Part shown: piece after piece, positions 49,964 to 59,658 of the stretch
Layout of the letters: each line of letters begins with the position of its first letter
Position numbering within the stretch: the first letter of the stretch is position 1
NCBI RefSeq assembly: GCF_009905615.1
Contig: NZ_JAAAKW010000001.1
Coordinates: 558,001 to 622,000, forward strand
Origin: Pseudomonas sp. SLFW
GTDB taxonomy: Bacteria > Pseudomonadota > Gammaproteobacteria > Pseudomonadales > Pseudomonadaceae
DNA: 64,000 bases
Direction: 5' to 3'
Translations under genes and position numbers: made by a program
The notes under the pieces: model-generated
What the model saw: only the letters and a program-made list of their open reading frames with translations
Database searches by the model: none
Told to the model about the DNA's origin: nothing

Positions 49964-51649
49964 ATGACCATGCTCAAAGATCCCTCGAAGAAGTACCGCG
50001 CGTTCCCTGTCATCGACCTGCCCGATCGCACCTGGCCTTCCAAGACCATTACCGAAGTGCCGATCTGGTGCAGCTCTGACTTGCGCGACGGTAACCAATC
50101 GCTGATCGAGCCAATGGATTCGGTCAAAAAGCTGCGCTTCTGGAAAACCCTCGTTCAAGTGGGCGTGAAAGAAATCGAAGCTTCGTTCCCAGCGGCTTCG
50201 CAAACCGACTTTGACTTCGTGCGCACCCTGATCGAAGACGGCCACATCCCGGACGACACCACCATTCAGGTGCTGACCCAAGGCCGTGAAGACCTGATCG
50301 CTCGCACGTTCGAATCCCTGCGCGGCGCGAAGAAAGCCATCGTCCACCTGTACAACGCGACCTCGCCGTCCTTCCGCCGCATCGTGTTCAATCAGGACAA
50401 GGACGGCATCAAGGCCATCGCGGTCAACGCTGCCAAGCTGTTCGTCAAATACGCCGCTCAGCAGCCGGAAACCCAGTGGCAGTTCGAATACTCGCCGGAA
50501 ACCTTCAGCGCCACCGAACTGGATTTCGCCAAGGAAGTCTGTGACGCCGTGATCGAAGTGTGGAACGCCACGCCGCAGAACAAGGTGATCCTCAACCTGC
50601 CGGCCACTGTCGAAGTCGCCACGCCGAATATCTACGCCGACCAGATCGAGTGGTTCTGCCGCAACATCACCCGCCGCGACAGCGTGATCATCAGCCTGCA
50701 CACCCACAACGACCGTGGCACTGGCGTGGCCGCTACCGAGCTTGGCCTGATGGCGGGCGCTGACCGTGTCGAAGGTTGCTTGTTCGGTAATGGCGAGCGC
50801 ACCGGTAACGTGGATCTGGTGACCGTTGCCCTCAACATGTACACCCAGGGTCTGAACCCGCAACTGGACTTCTCCGACATCGACGGCGTTCGTAAGGTGG
50901 TCGAAGAGTGCAACCAGATCCCGGTTCACCCTCGCCACCCGTACGTCGGCGACCTCGTGCACACCGCGTTCTCCGGTTCGCACCAAGACGCGATTCGCAA
51001 GGGCTTCACTCAGCAGAAAGAAGACGCGCTGTGGGAAGTGCCATACCTGCCGATCGACCCGGCGGACATCGGCCGCAGCTACGAAGCGGTCATTCGGGTG
51101 AACAGCCAGTCCGGCAAAGGCGGCATCACTTACCTGCTGGAACAGGAATACGGCATCTCGCTGCCACGTCGCATGCAGATCGAGTTCAGCCAAGTGGTTC
51201 AGGGCGAGACCGACCGTCTGGGCCTGGAGATGACCGCGCAGCAGATCTACTCGCTGTTCAAGACTGAATACCTGCAAGCCAACAAGCCCTACGCGCTGGT
51301 CAGCCATCGTCTCCAGGAAGAAAACGGTCACAGCGCCGTTGAAGTCGAAGTCACGGGCAAAGGTGACGGCGAAAGCAACCTGCACTGGAAGGGCCGCGGT
51401 AACGGCGCGCTGGAGGCACTGGTGGCCGGTCTGCCGGTCAAGGCGGAGATCATGGACTACAACGAACACGCCATCGGCGCGGGCACCACGGCCAAGGCTG
51501 CTGCCTACATCGAACTGCGCGTGAACGGCGAGCGTGCGGTCCACGGCGTGGGCATCGATGAAAACATCACCACCGCCAGCTTCAAGGCCCTGTTCAGCGC
51601 GCTGAACCGTGCACTGATTCAGGCTGAGGTCGCAGCACAGGCTGCTTGA
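49964..51649 (+). CDS. leuA: 2-Isopropylmalate synthase
   Basis: LeuA condenses acetyl-CoA with 2-oxoisovalerate in the first step of leucine synthesis. The 561-residue protein starts with the catalytic barrel ([18 protein letters not shown] with the metal aspartate; [18 protein letters not shown] with the HxH metal ligands) and ends in the regulatory LeuA dimer domain. It belongs to the longer form common in proteobacteria and actinobacteria. AAAGGA lies about 10 bp before the ATG at 49964. ATG 49970 is a close alternative. Confidence 0.96.
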   Translation: MTMLKDPSKKYRAFPVIDLPDRTWPSKTITEVPIWCSSDLRDGNQSLIEPMDSVKKLRFWKTLVQVGVKEIEASFPAASQTDFDFVRTLIEDGHIPDDTTIQVLTQGREDLIARTFESLRGAKKAIVHLYNATSPSFRRIVFNQDKDGIKAIAVNAAKLFVKYAAQQPETQWQFEYSPETFSATELDFAKEVCDAVIEVWNATPQNKVILNLPATVEVATPNIYADQIEWFCRNITRRDSVIISLHTHNDRGTGVAATELGLMAGADRVEGCLFGNGERTGNVDLVTVALNMYTQGLNPQLDFSDIDGVRKVVEECNQIPVHPRHPYVGDLVHTAFSGSHQDAIRKGFTQQKEDALWEVPYLPIDPADIGRSYEAVIRVNSQSGKGGITYLLEQEYGISLPRRMQIEFSQVVQGETDRLGLEMTAQQIYSLFKTEYLQANKPYALVSHRLQEENGHSAVEVEVTGKGDGESNLHWKGRGNGALEALVAGLPVKAEIMDYNEHAIGAGTTAKAAAYIELRVNGERAVHGVGIDENITTASFKALFSALNRALIQAEVAAQAA

Positions 51650-51674
51650 TCCCCGAGGATCGGTGATGACAGAC

Positions 51675-51766
51675 CTGGAGGAGCGAATTCATTCGCGATG
51701 CAAGGACGCCAGGCGATGCATCTGTGTCGCCCGTTACATCTTTCGCGAATAAATTCGCTCCTACAG
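51675..51766. repeat. REP doublet (GAGCGAATTCATTCGCGA type)
   Basis: CTGGAGGAGCGAATTCATTC and TCGCGAATAAATTCGCTCCT plus ACAG form an inverted pair after leuA. It is the same family as 4227-4316 and 47156-47254. Confidence 0.86.
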
Positions 51767-51790
51767 ATGATGTTTTTTGAACCCAAAAAA

Positions 51791-51821
51791 GGCCCTGAAG
51801 CTCACGCTCCAGGGCCTTTTT
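51791..51821. terminator. Bidirectional rho-independent terminator after leuA
   Basis: GGCCCTG pairs with CAGGGCC, extended inside by AGC/GCT, and is flanked by A6 on the left and T5 on the right. It can end leuA on the plus strand and the convergent small gene on the minus strand. Confidence 0.88.
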
Positions 51822-51837
51822 ATGTGTGGCGTGTGGG

Positions 51838-52242
51838 TCAGGCCTTGGTGCTGACGGAGCCTTTCATCAATTCCAGCAATGACGCCTGAAGAGCGGTGAG
51901 TTGCGCCATGGTCCCGGCGATCTGCTGTTGGATAGCCATGACTTGCGCAGCCTTCTCCTGCTCTGGAGCCTTGCTGTTCAACGCGGCGGCGAGCTGCTGC
52001 TGCTGTTGCTCAAGCACCTTTTGCGTCTCTTTGATCTGATCTTGCAGTTGCTTGATCATCTGCTCGCGTGGCGACTGGGGCGCCTCCGCTTCTCCCGCTT
52101 TCTTACCGGGCTCGGTGTACGCCGTGCCGCGCAGGTTCACGCTGGCGGTCACCACATCGCTCTTGGTGGCCTGATCGTTTTTGAGCGCGACCGTAAAAGG
52201 ATTGGCGTAAGGACTCAACGTGCTTGTATTGATCGTCGTCAT
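51838..52242 (-). CDS. Small Q-rich coiled-coil protein, paralog A
   Basis: This 134-residue protein of unknown function begins MTTINTSTLSPYANPFTVAL and has a predicted coiled coil rich in Gln and Glu in its second half (MIKQLQDQIKETQKVLEQQQ, about 67-86). It has no signal peptide or membrane segment. AGGAG lies 7 bp before the ATG at 52240-52242. A paralog of the same plan lies just upstream (52362-52799). The shared start of type MTTI-x-TS-x-L and the Tyr/Phe pattern after it may be an export or partner-binding tag. That is a guess. Confidence 0.75.
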   Translation of the reverse strand: MTTINTSTLSPYANPFTVALKNDQATKSDVVTASVNLRGTAYTEPGKKAGEAEAPQSPREQMIKQLQDQIKETQKVLEQQQQQLAAALNSKAPEQEKAAQVMAIQQQIAGTMAQLTALQASLLELMKGSVSTKA

Positions 52243-52361
52243 GATGAACTCCTGTTCTGTGCACTTTGTATCGGCCAAGGTACAAAGAACTGAAGCCCAT
52301 TCTTTACGCACACGAAAACGCCCCATGACCTTCGTCACGGAGCGCTTTTACGGGGGAGATG

Positions 52362-52799
52362 TCAGGCCGTGGTGTTGATGCTGCCAGACTTTTGCAACTG
52401 GGCCAGCGCGGCCTGCTGGGTCGCCAGCGTAGAAGTGGTCGTGGAAATCTGGCCCTGGATCGCCATGGCGCGCTGAGCTTTCTCTTCATCAGAGCCGCTG
52501 CTGGCGTTGGCCGCTGCCAATTGCTGCTCTTGCTGCTGCAACTGCTTTTGGGTTTCCTTGATCTGCTCTTCGAGCTTCTCGATGGCCTGCTCGCTCTCGC
52601 TGGAAGAACTGGAGCTGCCGCCCGCTGCCCCTGCGCCACCCGCAGCCCCGGCTCCGCCTGCCTGCGCGGTGGTAGAGCCCGCCGCAGCGGTAGTGGTGGA
52701 GGCGTCGCTGTCAGTAGAGGCCGTCGAGGTGCCTTTCTTGACGGCAACCGAGAAACTGCTGGTGTAGGAAGCGAGTGAAGAAGTGCTGATGGTGGTCAT
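52362..52799 (-). CDS. Small coiled-coil protein, paralog B with low-complexity insert
   Basis: This 145-residue protein begins MTTISTSSLASYTSSFSVAV, matching paralog A, then has a Ser/Thr/Ala/Gly-rich insert (about 25-72) and a coiled coil (EKLEEQIKETQKQLQQQEQQ) aligned with that of paralog A. The ending TQQAALAQLQKSGSINTTA parallels TALQASLLELMKGSVSTKA. CAGGAG lies 7 bp before the ATG at 52797-52799. The function is unknown. The pair arose by tandem duplication and diverged mainly in the linker. Confidence 0.75.
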   Translation of the reverse strand: MTTISTSSLASYTSSFSVAVKKGTSTASTDSDASTTTAAAGSTTAQAGGAGAAGGAGAAGGSSSSSSESEQAIEKLEEQIKETQKQLQQQEQQLAAANASSGSDEEKAQRAMAIQGQISTTTSTLATQQAALAQLQKSGSINTTA

Positions 52800-52857
52800 A
52801 CCGATCTCCTGTTTGGGTACAACGCTATCGACCGCCACCCCCTCCAACTCTATGACG

Positions 52858-53649
52858 TTAGTGTATCTCGAATGTATCGGCGTCGAGATATGCCGGGAAT
52901 TTCTGGCGATAGGCATCCAGGCTTTCAGCGGACAGGCTGACATGAAAAACCCCGTCGGCCCCACCAATATTCAGCAGGCTTTCGCCCTGAAAATCCAGCA
53001 CCTGACTGTCGCCGGTGTAGGCGAAGCCTTTGCCGTCGGTACCCACGCGGTTCACCGCCGCCACGTAACACAGATTCTCAATGGCCCGAGCAGGCAACAG
53101 GCGATTCCAGTGCTGACGCCGGGCCCCGGGCCAGTTGGCGGTGTACAGCAGCAGATCGGTGTCTTGAGCACCTCGGCTCCACACTGGAAACCGCAGGTCG
53201 TAACAGATCAACGGCCGGATTCGCCAGCCCTTGAGTTCGAACTGCACCTGACGTTCGCCTGGACTGTAGTGCTCGTGCTCGCCCGCCATGCGAAACAGAT
53301 GGCGTTTGTCGTAGTGCAACAGCTCGCCGTCCGGACGGGCCCACAGCAAGCGATTGCGATGGGTGCCGTCTTCCGCCCGAATGATGACGCTGCCCGTCAC
53401 GACCGCATTGAGGCGCTTGGCCTGATCGAGCAACCAGCGCGACGTGATGCCGTTTTCAGGCTCAGCCAATGCTTCGGACTCCATCGAAAATCCGGTGGTG
53501 AACATTTCCGGCAGGATCACCAGATCGGCACCCTGGGCTTGGGACAGCAGCTCCTCGAAGTGCGCGTGATTCGCCTGACAGTCGTGCCAGACGAGGGTGG
53601 TCTGCACCAACGCCAGGTTGAGGTTTGGCAATGAACTCAAATCGCGCAT
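52858..53649 (-). CDS. Omega-amidase-type carbon-nitrogen hydrolase
   Basis: This 263-residue nitrilase-superfamily protein has the catalytic triad segments ADLVILPEMFTTGFS (Glu), LLHYDKRHLF (Lys) and IRPLICYDLRFPVW (Cys). It matches the YafV/NIT2 group, which hydrolyses alpha-ketoglutaramate and alpha-ketosuccinamate. It overlaps the upstream aminotransferase gene by 13 bp, which supports a coupled glutamine-transaminase/omega-amidase pathway. The ATG at 53647-53649 starts the conserved part. Confidence 0.9.
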   Translation of the reverse strand: MRDLSSLPNLNLALVQTTLVWHDCQANHAHFEELLSQAQGADLVILPEMFTTGFSMESEALAEPENGITSRWLLDQAKRLNAVVTGSVIIRAEDGTHRNRLLWARPDGELLHYDKRHLFRMAGEHEHYSPGERQVQFELKGWRIRPLICYDLRFPVWSRGAQDTDLLLYTANWPGARRQHWNRLLPARAIENLCYVAAVNRVGTDGKGFAYTGDSQVLDFQGESLLNIGGADGVFHVSLSAESLDAYRQKFPAYLDADTFEIH

Positions 53650-54785
53650 AGTTTTTCCGCTGCCAGACGCAACGTCTCCTCTCGCTTGGGAAAGCACAGG
53701 CGAATCAGGCGCTGGCCTTCGGGCGGATTCTGATAGAACACGGACGGGGGAATGCTCGCCACGCCATGCTCGCGAGTCATCCACAGCGACATGTCCACGT
53801 CGTTCAGATCAGGACGAATCTGTGAGTAATCGACCAGTTGGAAATACGTCCCGGCGGCGCGGGTGAAGGTGAAACGCGAGCCTTCGAGGCGGTCGCAAAA
53901 AAAGTCGCGCTTGGCTTGGTAGAACGCTGGCAGCTCATCGACGTGCTCTGGACAGGCCGCCATGAAATCGGCCAACGCCCACTGCAAAGGGGTCACGCCA
54001 CAGAAGCCGACGAATTGGTGAACCTTACGCATCTCGGCGGTCAGCGCAGGCGGTGCGATGAGATAGCCGGTTTTCCAGCCGGTCACGTGGTAGGTCTTGC
54101 CAAACGAACTGACCACGAATGCTCGCGCATACAGCTCATCGTGAGCCAAGACGCTGGCGTGTTTCACGCCGTCGAACACCAAGTGCTCGTACACCTCGTC
54201 GCTGACCAGGTAAATGTCACGGTCACGAATGAGTGCCGCCAACTGGTCGAGTTCGGCGCGGCTGATCAACGCACCGCTCGGGTTGTGCGGGGTATTGATG
54301 ATGATCATGCGCGTCTTCGGACTCAACGCGGCGGTGAGCTGCTCCCAATCGATGGAGAAGTCACCCGGCTTGAGTTGCACGTGCACGCAACGGCCACCGG
54401 CCAGCTCCACCGAGGGCTCGTAGCTGTCGTAACTGGGATCGAACACGATGACTTCGTCGCCAGCCCGAACCACGGTCTGAATGGCGCAAAAGATGGCATG
54501 GGTCGCGCCGGGGGTGATGGTAACCTCGGTGTCGACGTTGACGTCACGGCCGTACGCACGCGCGATCTTGGCAGCCACTTGCTGACGCAGCGCGGGCAGG
54601 CCCGCCATCGGAGCGTATTGGTTGAAGCCGTCCATGGTGCGGCGACAAAGGGCTTCGCGCAGCGCGTCAGGCCCGTCGAAGTCGGGAAAACCCTGGGAAA
54701 GATTGATCGCGCCGGTATCGGCTGCAAGCTGGGACATCACGGTAAAAATGGTGGTGCCAACGTTCGGCAATTTGCTGGTGATCAT
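53637..54785 (-). CDS. PLP-dependent methionine aminotransferase (YbdL type)
   Basis: This 382-residue fold-type I aminotransferase has NLSQGFPDFDGP near the N-terminus, NTPHNPSGALIS, and the PLP lysine in VSSFGKTYHVTGWKTGY (about 230). It matches the YbdL/KAT group, which transaminates 4-methylthio-2-oxobutyrate with glutamine to regenerate methionine. The omega-amidase gene downstream removes the alpha-ketoglutaramate formed and makes the reaction irreversible. The ATG at 54783-54785 is the conserved start. Confidence 0.91.
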   Translation of the reverse strand: MITSKLPNVGTTIFTVMSQLAADTGAINLSQGFPDFDGPDALREALCRRTMDGFNQYAPMAGLPALRQQVAAKIARAYGRDVNVDTEVTITPGATHAIFCAIQTVVRAGDEVIVFDPSYDSYEPSVELAGGRCVHVQLKPGDFSIDWEQLTAALSPKTRMIIINTPHNPSGALISRAELDQLAALIRDRDIYLVSDEVYEHLVFDGVKHASVLAHDELYARAFVVSSFGKTYHVTGWKTGYLIAPPALTAEMRKVHQFVGFCGVTPLQWALADFMAACPEHVDELPAFYQAKRDFFCDRLEGSRFTFTRAAGTYFQLVDYSQIRPDLNDVDMSLWMTREHGVASIPPSVFYQNPPEGQRLIRLCFPKREETLRLAAEKLCAI

Positions 54786-54860
54786 CGGGGTTTCCTGCTC
54801 CACACCCGGCTCCAGAACGGCACGGGGACCCGCAGAATAGCCCATCCTTGGCGCATAAAA

Positions 54861-54883
54861 AAAGGCGCCATTGGCGCCTTTTT
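54861..54883. terminator. Terminator behind der
   Basis: AAAGGCGCC and GGCGCCTTT pair around a 3-nt loop with A-rich sequence on the left and T5 on the right. It lies 22 bp beyond the der stop on the minus strand. Confidence 0.85.
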
Positions 54884-54904
54884 CGAAGAAAGTCCGTTAC
54901 TGAA

Positions 54905-56374
54905 TCAACGCTTGTCCTTGCGCTTCTTCTCGGCTTTCTTGTGGTGCGACATCAAGCGACGCTTCTTGTTGACCTGGCGGTCGGTCAGCGTGTTCTTGTT
55001 GCCTTCATACGGGTTATCGCCACCCTTGAACTCAATGCGGATCGGCGTACCAACCAGCTTGAGCACGCGGCGGTAGGTGTTTTCCAGATAGCGTACGTAC
55101 GACTTGGGTACGCGCTCGACCTGGTTACCGTGGATCACGATGATCGGCGGGTTCGCACCACCCAAGTGGGCATAACGCAGCTTGATCCGACGGCTGTTGA
55201 CCATCGGCGGCTGGTGCTCGGTGACCGCGTCTTCGAGGATCTGGGTCAGGCGGCTGGTCGGCCAGCGAGTGACTGCCGACTTGAACGAGTTCTGCACCGA
55301 TTGGTACAGGTTCCCGACGCCCGTGCCGTGCAGCGCGGAGATGAAGTGGATGTCCGCGAAGTCCACGAAGAACAACCGGCGCTCCAGCTCGGTCTTCACG
55401 TAGTCGCGCTCGCTCGGGACCATGCCATCCCACTTGTTCAGTGCGATGACCAGTGCGCGACCGGCTTCCAGCGCGAAGCCCAGCAGGTTCAGGTCGTGAT
55501 CGACCACGCCTTCGCGGGCGTCCATGACGAAGATCACCACGTTGGCGTCTTTGATCGCCTGCAGGGTTTTCACCACCGAGAATTTTTCGACTTCTTCGTG
55601 GATCTTGCCGCGCTTGCGCACGCCGGCGGTGTCGATCAGCGTGTACTTCTCGTCGTTGCGTTCGAACGGGATGTAGATACTGTCACGTGTCGTGCCGGGT
55701 TGGTCGTAGACGATCACGCGGTCTTCACCGAGCATGCGGTTGACCAGCGTCGATTTACCAACGTTCGGACGACCGATGATCGCGATCTTGATGCCGTCCT
55801 TCTCGCTAGGACCCGGAATACGCTTGGCTTCCTCGCCTTCAGCGACGTCTTCCTCTTCGCCCTCTTCCACTTCATCAGCGTCTTTGGGGAATTCGCGCAG
55901 GGCGATGTCCAGCATCTGCGTGATGCCGCGACCGTGGGCGCCAGCGATCGGGATCGCGTCGCCCATGCCCAGTGGCGCGAACTCGGCACGTGCCATGTCA
56001 GGGTCGATGTTGTCGACCTTGTTGGCGATCACGTACGAGGTCTTGTTGCGCTTGCGCAAGTGCTCGCCAATCATTTGGTCGGCAGCGGTGAAACCGGCCT
56101 TGGCGTCCACCAGGAACAGCACGACATCGGCTTCTTCGATGGCCAGCAGCGACTGCTCGGCCATCTTTTCGTCCATGCCGTGTTCATCACCGGAAATACC
56201 GCCGGTGTCGATCACAATGTAGGTGCGCCCTTGCCACTTGGCCTCGCCGTACTGGCGATCACGGGTCAGACCGGACAAGTCGCCGACGATGGCGTCGCGA
56301 CTACGGGTCAGGCGGTTGAACAAGGTGGACTTGCCGACGTTCGGTCGACCCACCAGGGCGATTACGGGAACCAT
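54905..56374 (-). CDS. der: Ribosome assembly GTPase Der (EngA)
   Basis: Der is a double-GTPase needed for maturation of the 50S ribosomal subunit. The 489-residue protein has two G domains ([19 protein letters not shown] at residue 4; [19 protein letters not shown] near 200), each with DTGG/DTAG and NKVD/NKWD motifs, an acidic linker (about 165-185) and a C-terminal KH-like domain with a basic tail. The ATG at 56372-56374 is the conserved start. Confidence 0.97.
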   Translation of the reverse strand: MVPVIALVGRPNVGKSTLFNRLTRSRDAIVGDLSGLTRDRQYGEAKWQGRTYIVIDTGGISGDEHGMDEKMAEQSLLAIEEADVVLFLVDAKAGFTAADQMIGEHLRKRNKTSYVIANKVDNIDPDMARAEFAPLGMGDAIPIAGAHGRGITQMLDIALREFPKDADEVEEGEEEDVAEGEEAKRIPGPSEKDGIKIAIIGRPNVGKSTLVNRMLGEDRVIVYDQPGTTRDSIYIPFERNDEKYTLIDTAGVRKRGKIHEEVEKFSVVKTLQAIKDANVVIFVMDAREGVVDHDLNLLGFALEAGRALVIALNKWDGMVPSERDYVKTELERRLFFVDFADIHFISALHGTGVGNLYQSVQNSFKSAVTRWPTSRLTQILEDAVTEHQPPMVNSRRIKLRYAHLGGANPPIIVIHGNQVERVPKSYVRYLENTYRRVLKLVGTPIRIEFKGGDNPYEGNKNTLTDRQVNKKRRLMSHHKKAEKKRKDKR

Positions 56375-56410
56375 GCGGCTCTCCACTTCGTTATTTCAGA
56401 AAATACAAAA

Positions 56411-56429
56411 GCCGCTGCAAGGCAGCGGC
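56411..56429 (-). terminator. Terminator behind bamB
   Basis: GCCGCTGC and GCAGCGGC pair around a 3-nt loop. On the minus strand the stem is followed by TTTTGTATTT. It lies between bamB and der, so der probably also has its own promoter or relies on readthrough. Confidence 0.75.
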
Positions 56430-56525
56430 CGGAGTTCGGAGCGGCATTCAACACGCCGCAAGCCCCGTCAACGCGGGGCCGCCAGAGGAAAGCCGCCGAG
56501 CGGCCTCCTCTAGCATAGACAGCCA

Positions 56526-57677
56526 CTACTTGATCGTCAGGGCTTCCAGCTTGCCGCTGTTGCCAAAGACGTAAATAGTGTTGCCGGAGACCAGCGGACG
56601 CGCACGCAGGCCGTCGCTGTCGATCTTTTCACGCCCGACGAAGTGACCGTCGACCTGGCTGAGCAGGTGGAGATAACCTTCGAAGTCACCGACCGCCACA
56701 TAGCTGGAGAACACTTCCGGAGAGCCAAGTTGACGACGGGCCAGCGAGTCGTTGCTCCACAGCGCCGTGGAAGAACGCTCATCGACGCCTTCAACGGTGC
56801 CGTTGGCCAGCGAAACGTAGACGCTGCCGAAGCCTTGTGCCACGCCCGAATAGCTCGACGCATCACGCTGCCACAGCACGCGGCCGCTTTGCAGCTCCAG
56901 ACCGGCTACACGCCCCTGGTAGGTCGCCACGTACAAGGTGCTGCCGGACAACAGAAGGCCGCCGTCGATATCGACCACGCGATCCAGCTCCGAGCGACCT
57001 TGGGGAATCGCAACGCGCTGCTCCCAGACCGGTACACCGTTGGTGGTGTCTAGGGCCACGACCTTGCCGGTCGAAAGGCCAGCGACTGCCAACTGACTGG
57101 TCACGATCGGGGCGCCGGTGCCACGCAGCGTCAACACCGCAGGACTGCTTTCGTAAATCCAGCGTTGGTTACCGGTGGCGGCATCGTAACCGATAACCTT
57201 GTCGTCCTGAGTCTGAGCGACAACCACATCACCGTTGGTGGCCGGAGCGGACAGCACTTCGCTGGTCGCCTTGGCTTTCCACTTCTGCTCGCCGGTGGAT
57301 TCGTCGAGGACGATCACTTCGCCACGCAGAGTACCGACCATGACCAGACCGGAACCTACGCCGACCGCGCCGGAAACAGGTTGCTCCAGCTCTTTCTTCC
57401 AGACCACGTCGCCATTGCTGCGGTTGATCGCCATGATCAGACCTTTAGCGTCGGCAGCGTAGATGTTGTCGCCGTCGATGGCTGGAACGAGCATGTTGTA
57501 GATATCGCCCTGGCCGTCACCGACCGAGCGGCTCCACAACTTCTGCAGGATCACTTCTTCCTTGAAGCTGGTGAGCTCGGCCGGAGGCAATTCCTTTTTG
57601 CTGTTGCTGCTGCAACCCGCGGCCAGAACGGCCAGAGCCAGCAATGCTGCATGTTTCCAACGAATCACGTCACGCAT
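56526..57677 (-). CDS. bamB: Outer membrane assembly lipoprotein BamB
   Basis: BamB is the beta-propeller lipoprotein of the Bam complex that inserts outer-membrane proteins. The 383-residue product has a lipobox (LAVLAAGC, Cys near residue 22) and eight PQQ/WD-like blades, for example NRSNGDVVWKKELEQPVSG and YDAATGNQRWIYESS. It overlaps the yfgM-like gene by 8 bp. Confidence 0.95.
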   Translation of the reverse strand: MRDVIRWKHAALLALAVLAAGCSSNSKKELPPAELTSFKEEVILQKLWSRSVGDGQGDIYNMLVPAIDGDNIYAADAKGLIMAINRSNGDVVWKKELEQPVSGAVGVGSGLVMVGTLRGEVIVLDESTGEQKWKAKATSEVLSAPATNGDVVVAQTQDDKVIGYDAATGNQRWIYESSPAVLTLRGTGAPIVTSQLAVAGLSTGKVVALDTTNGVPVWEQRVAIPQGRSELDRVVDIDGGLLLSGSTLYVATYQGRVAGLELQSGRVLWQRDASSYSGVAQGFGSVYVSLANGTVEGVDERSSTALWSNDSLARRQLGSPEVFSSYVAVGDFEGYLHLLSQVDGHFVGREKIDSDGLRARPLVSGNTIYVFGNSGKLEALTIK

Positions 57678-58311
57678 CCCCTTTCGCCAGATCGTCGAGC
57701 TTCATTTGCAGGCCGCCCACTGCCGATTGCTCGGACAGCGCAGCCTTGGCTTTCTTGTATGCAGCGTACGCATCATCGGTACGACCCAACTGAACCAGCA
57801 GGTCGCCACGCAGCTCTTCACGGCTGGCTTCGAAAGACTTGTCGACCTGACCGTCGAGCAGCTTCAACGCATCTTCCGCCTTGTTCTGGGCCGCAAGCAC
57901 GCGAGCCAGACGTTGACGGGCGATTTCACCCAAGGTCGGGTTGACCGGTTTGTCGTTGACCGCTTTCAGTTCACTGACCGCATCGTCCAGCTTGCCAGTG
58001 TCGACCGCCACCTTGGCCACGAACAGGCTGCCGTACTGAGCGTAGGCCGTGCCACCGAAATCGCTTTTCAGCTTGCCAGCGATGGCCGCCACTTGACCGG
58101 CATCTGCCTGGCCACTTGGCGTCAGGGCCGTTTCCAGCAATTGCTGGTACAACGCCGAAGCACCTTGTGCCTGGTTGTTCTGATAGCGATGCCAGGCCTG
58201 CCAGCCCAACACCACGATCACCGCCAGCAGACCGCCGGTGACCAAAGGCTTGCCGTTACGCTGCCACCAGTCCTTTACCGCCGCCAGCTGTTCATCATCG
58301 GTACTCGACAC
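57670..58311 (-). CDS. YfgM-family TPR membrane protein (SecYEG/periplasmic chaperone ancillary)
   Basis: This 213-residue protein has a short cytoplasmic N-terminus, one membrane segment (PLVTGGLLAVIVVLGWQAW, about 20-38) and periplasmic TPR-like repeats. YfgM in E. coli associates with PpiD and SecYEG. The GTG at 58309-58311 is chosen because AGGAG lies 7 bp before it and the product then begins MSSTDDEQLA, as in relatives. An ATG at 58329 is less well placed. The gene lies between hisS and bamB, the usual order. Confidence 0.93.
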   Translation of the reverse strand: MSSTDDEQLAAVKDWWQRNGKPLVTGGLLAVIVVLGWQAWHRYQNNQAQGASALYQQLLETALTPSGQADAGQVAAIAGKLKSDFGGTAYAQYGSLFVAKVAVDTGKLDDAVSELKAVNDKPVNPTLGEIARQRLARVLAAQNKAEDALKLLDGQVDKSFEASREELRGDLLVQLGRTDDAYAAYKKAKAALSEQSAVGGLQMKLDDLAKGDA

Positions 58312-58347
58312 GCCACTACTCCTATCCAATCCGGCTATTTATTCGCT

Positions 58348-59637
58348 TCAGCCCTGCACGATGCAGGTGGCCAGGTGCTCGGAAAGAGCATCCCATGCAA
58401 CAGTTTGTTGTTCGCCTTGACCGCGCAGCGGCTTGACGCCCACTTCCTTGCGGGCCAATTCTTCGTCTCCCAGGATCAGCGCAAACAATGCGCCGCTCTT
58501 GTCAGCCTTCTTGAACTGGCTCTTGAAGCTGCCCGCCCCGGCGTTGACCTGCAGACGCAGGTTCGGCGCCTGATCGCGCAGGCGCTCGGACAAGGCCAGT
58601 GCCGCCAGTTCAGCCGCTTCACCGAACGCGCAGACGTAGACGTCAACGGTACGGGAGATTTCTTCCGGGACTTTGTCGAGGGTTTCCAGCAGCAGGACCA
58701 GACGCTCGATCCCCATGGCGAAACCGACGCCCGTGGTGGGCTTGCCGCCCATTTGCTCGACCAGGCCGTCGTAACGGCCACCCGCGCAGACGGTGCCCTG
58801 AGCCCCGAGCTGATCGGTGACCCATTCGAAAACGGTCTTGCTGTAGTAATCCAGGCCACGGACCAGCTTCGGGTTGATCACATAAGGAATGCCAACAGCA
58901 TCCAGACGCGCTTTCAGACCCTCGAAGTGAATCCGCGATTCTTCATCCAGGTAATCCGCCAGCTTCGGCGCATCCACCAGAACGGCTTGGGTCTCAGGAT
59001 TCTTGGTGTCCAGCACGCGCAGCGGGTTGGTTTTCAGACGGCGTTGGCTGTCTTCGTCCAGTTGGTCGTGACGCGCCGACAGGTACTCGACCAGCGCCTC
59101 GCGGTAACGCCCACGGGCTTCGCTGGTGCCCAGACTGTTGAGTTCAAGCTTCACCGCACTGCGAATGCCCAACAATTCCCACAGACGCCACGTCAGCACG
59201 ATCAGCTCGGCATCGATGTCCGGACCGTCGAGGTTGAACACTTCCAGACCGATCTGGTGGAACTGGCGATAACGGCCTTTTTGTGGACGTTCGTGGCGGA
59301 ACATCGGGCCGATGTACCAGAGCTTCTGCACTTGGCCGCCGCCGGTGATCCCGTGCTCAAGTACCGCGCGCACGCAGGCCGCTGTGCCTTCAGGGCGCAG
59401 GGTCAGCGAATCGCCGTTGCGGTCTTCGAAGGTGTACATCTCTTTTTCGACGATGTCGGTGACTTCGCCAATGGAGCGTTTGAACAGATCGGTGAACTCG
59501 ACGATCGGCATGCGGATCTGGCGATAACCGTAGTTATCCAGCAAACGCGATACGGTGCCTTCGAAGTAGCGCCACAGCGGGGTCTGGTCCGGCAGGATGT
59601 CGTTCATGCCACGAATGGCTTGCAGAGACTTACTCAC
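58348..59637 (-). CDS. hisS: Histidyl-tRNA synthetase
   Basis: This is a 429-residue class II synthetase with motif 1 ([19 protein letters not shown]), motif 2 ([21 protein letters not shown]), the histidine-specific segments [15 protein letters not shown] and CAGGRYDGL, motif 3 ([10 protein letters not shown]) and a C-terminal anticodon-binding domain. It belongs to the ispG-hisS-yfgM-bamB-der run. Confidence 0.98.
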   Translation of the reverse strand: MSKSLQAIRGMNDILPDQTPLWRYFEGTVSRLLDNYGYRQIRMPIVEFTDLFKRSIGEVTDIVEKEMYTFEDRNGDSLTLRPEGTAACVRAVLEHGITGGGQVQKLWYIGPMFRHERPQKGRYRQFHQIGLEVFNLDGPDIDAELIVLTWRLWELLGIRSAVKLELNSLGTSEARGRYREALVEYLSARHDQLDEDSQRRLKTNPLRVLDTKNPETQAVLVDAPKLADYLDEESRIHFEGLKARLDAVGIPYVINPKLVRGLDYYSKTVFEWVTDQLGAQGTVCAGGRYDGLVEQMGGKPTTGVGFAMGIERLVLLLETLDKVPEEISRTVDVYVCAFGEAAELAALALSERLRDQAPNLRLQVNAGAGSFKSQFKKADKSGALFALILGDEELARKEVGVKPLRGQGEQQTVAWDALSEHLATCIVQG

Positions 59638-59658
59638 AAAAATTCCTTGGAAACTGGG

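Noticed and set aside
54848..56518. A 556-codon open frame opposite der
   Set aside because: It is antisense to a universally conserved GTPase and has no domain or ribosome site.
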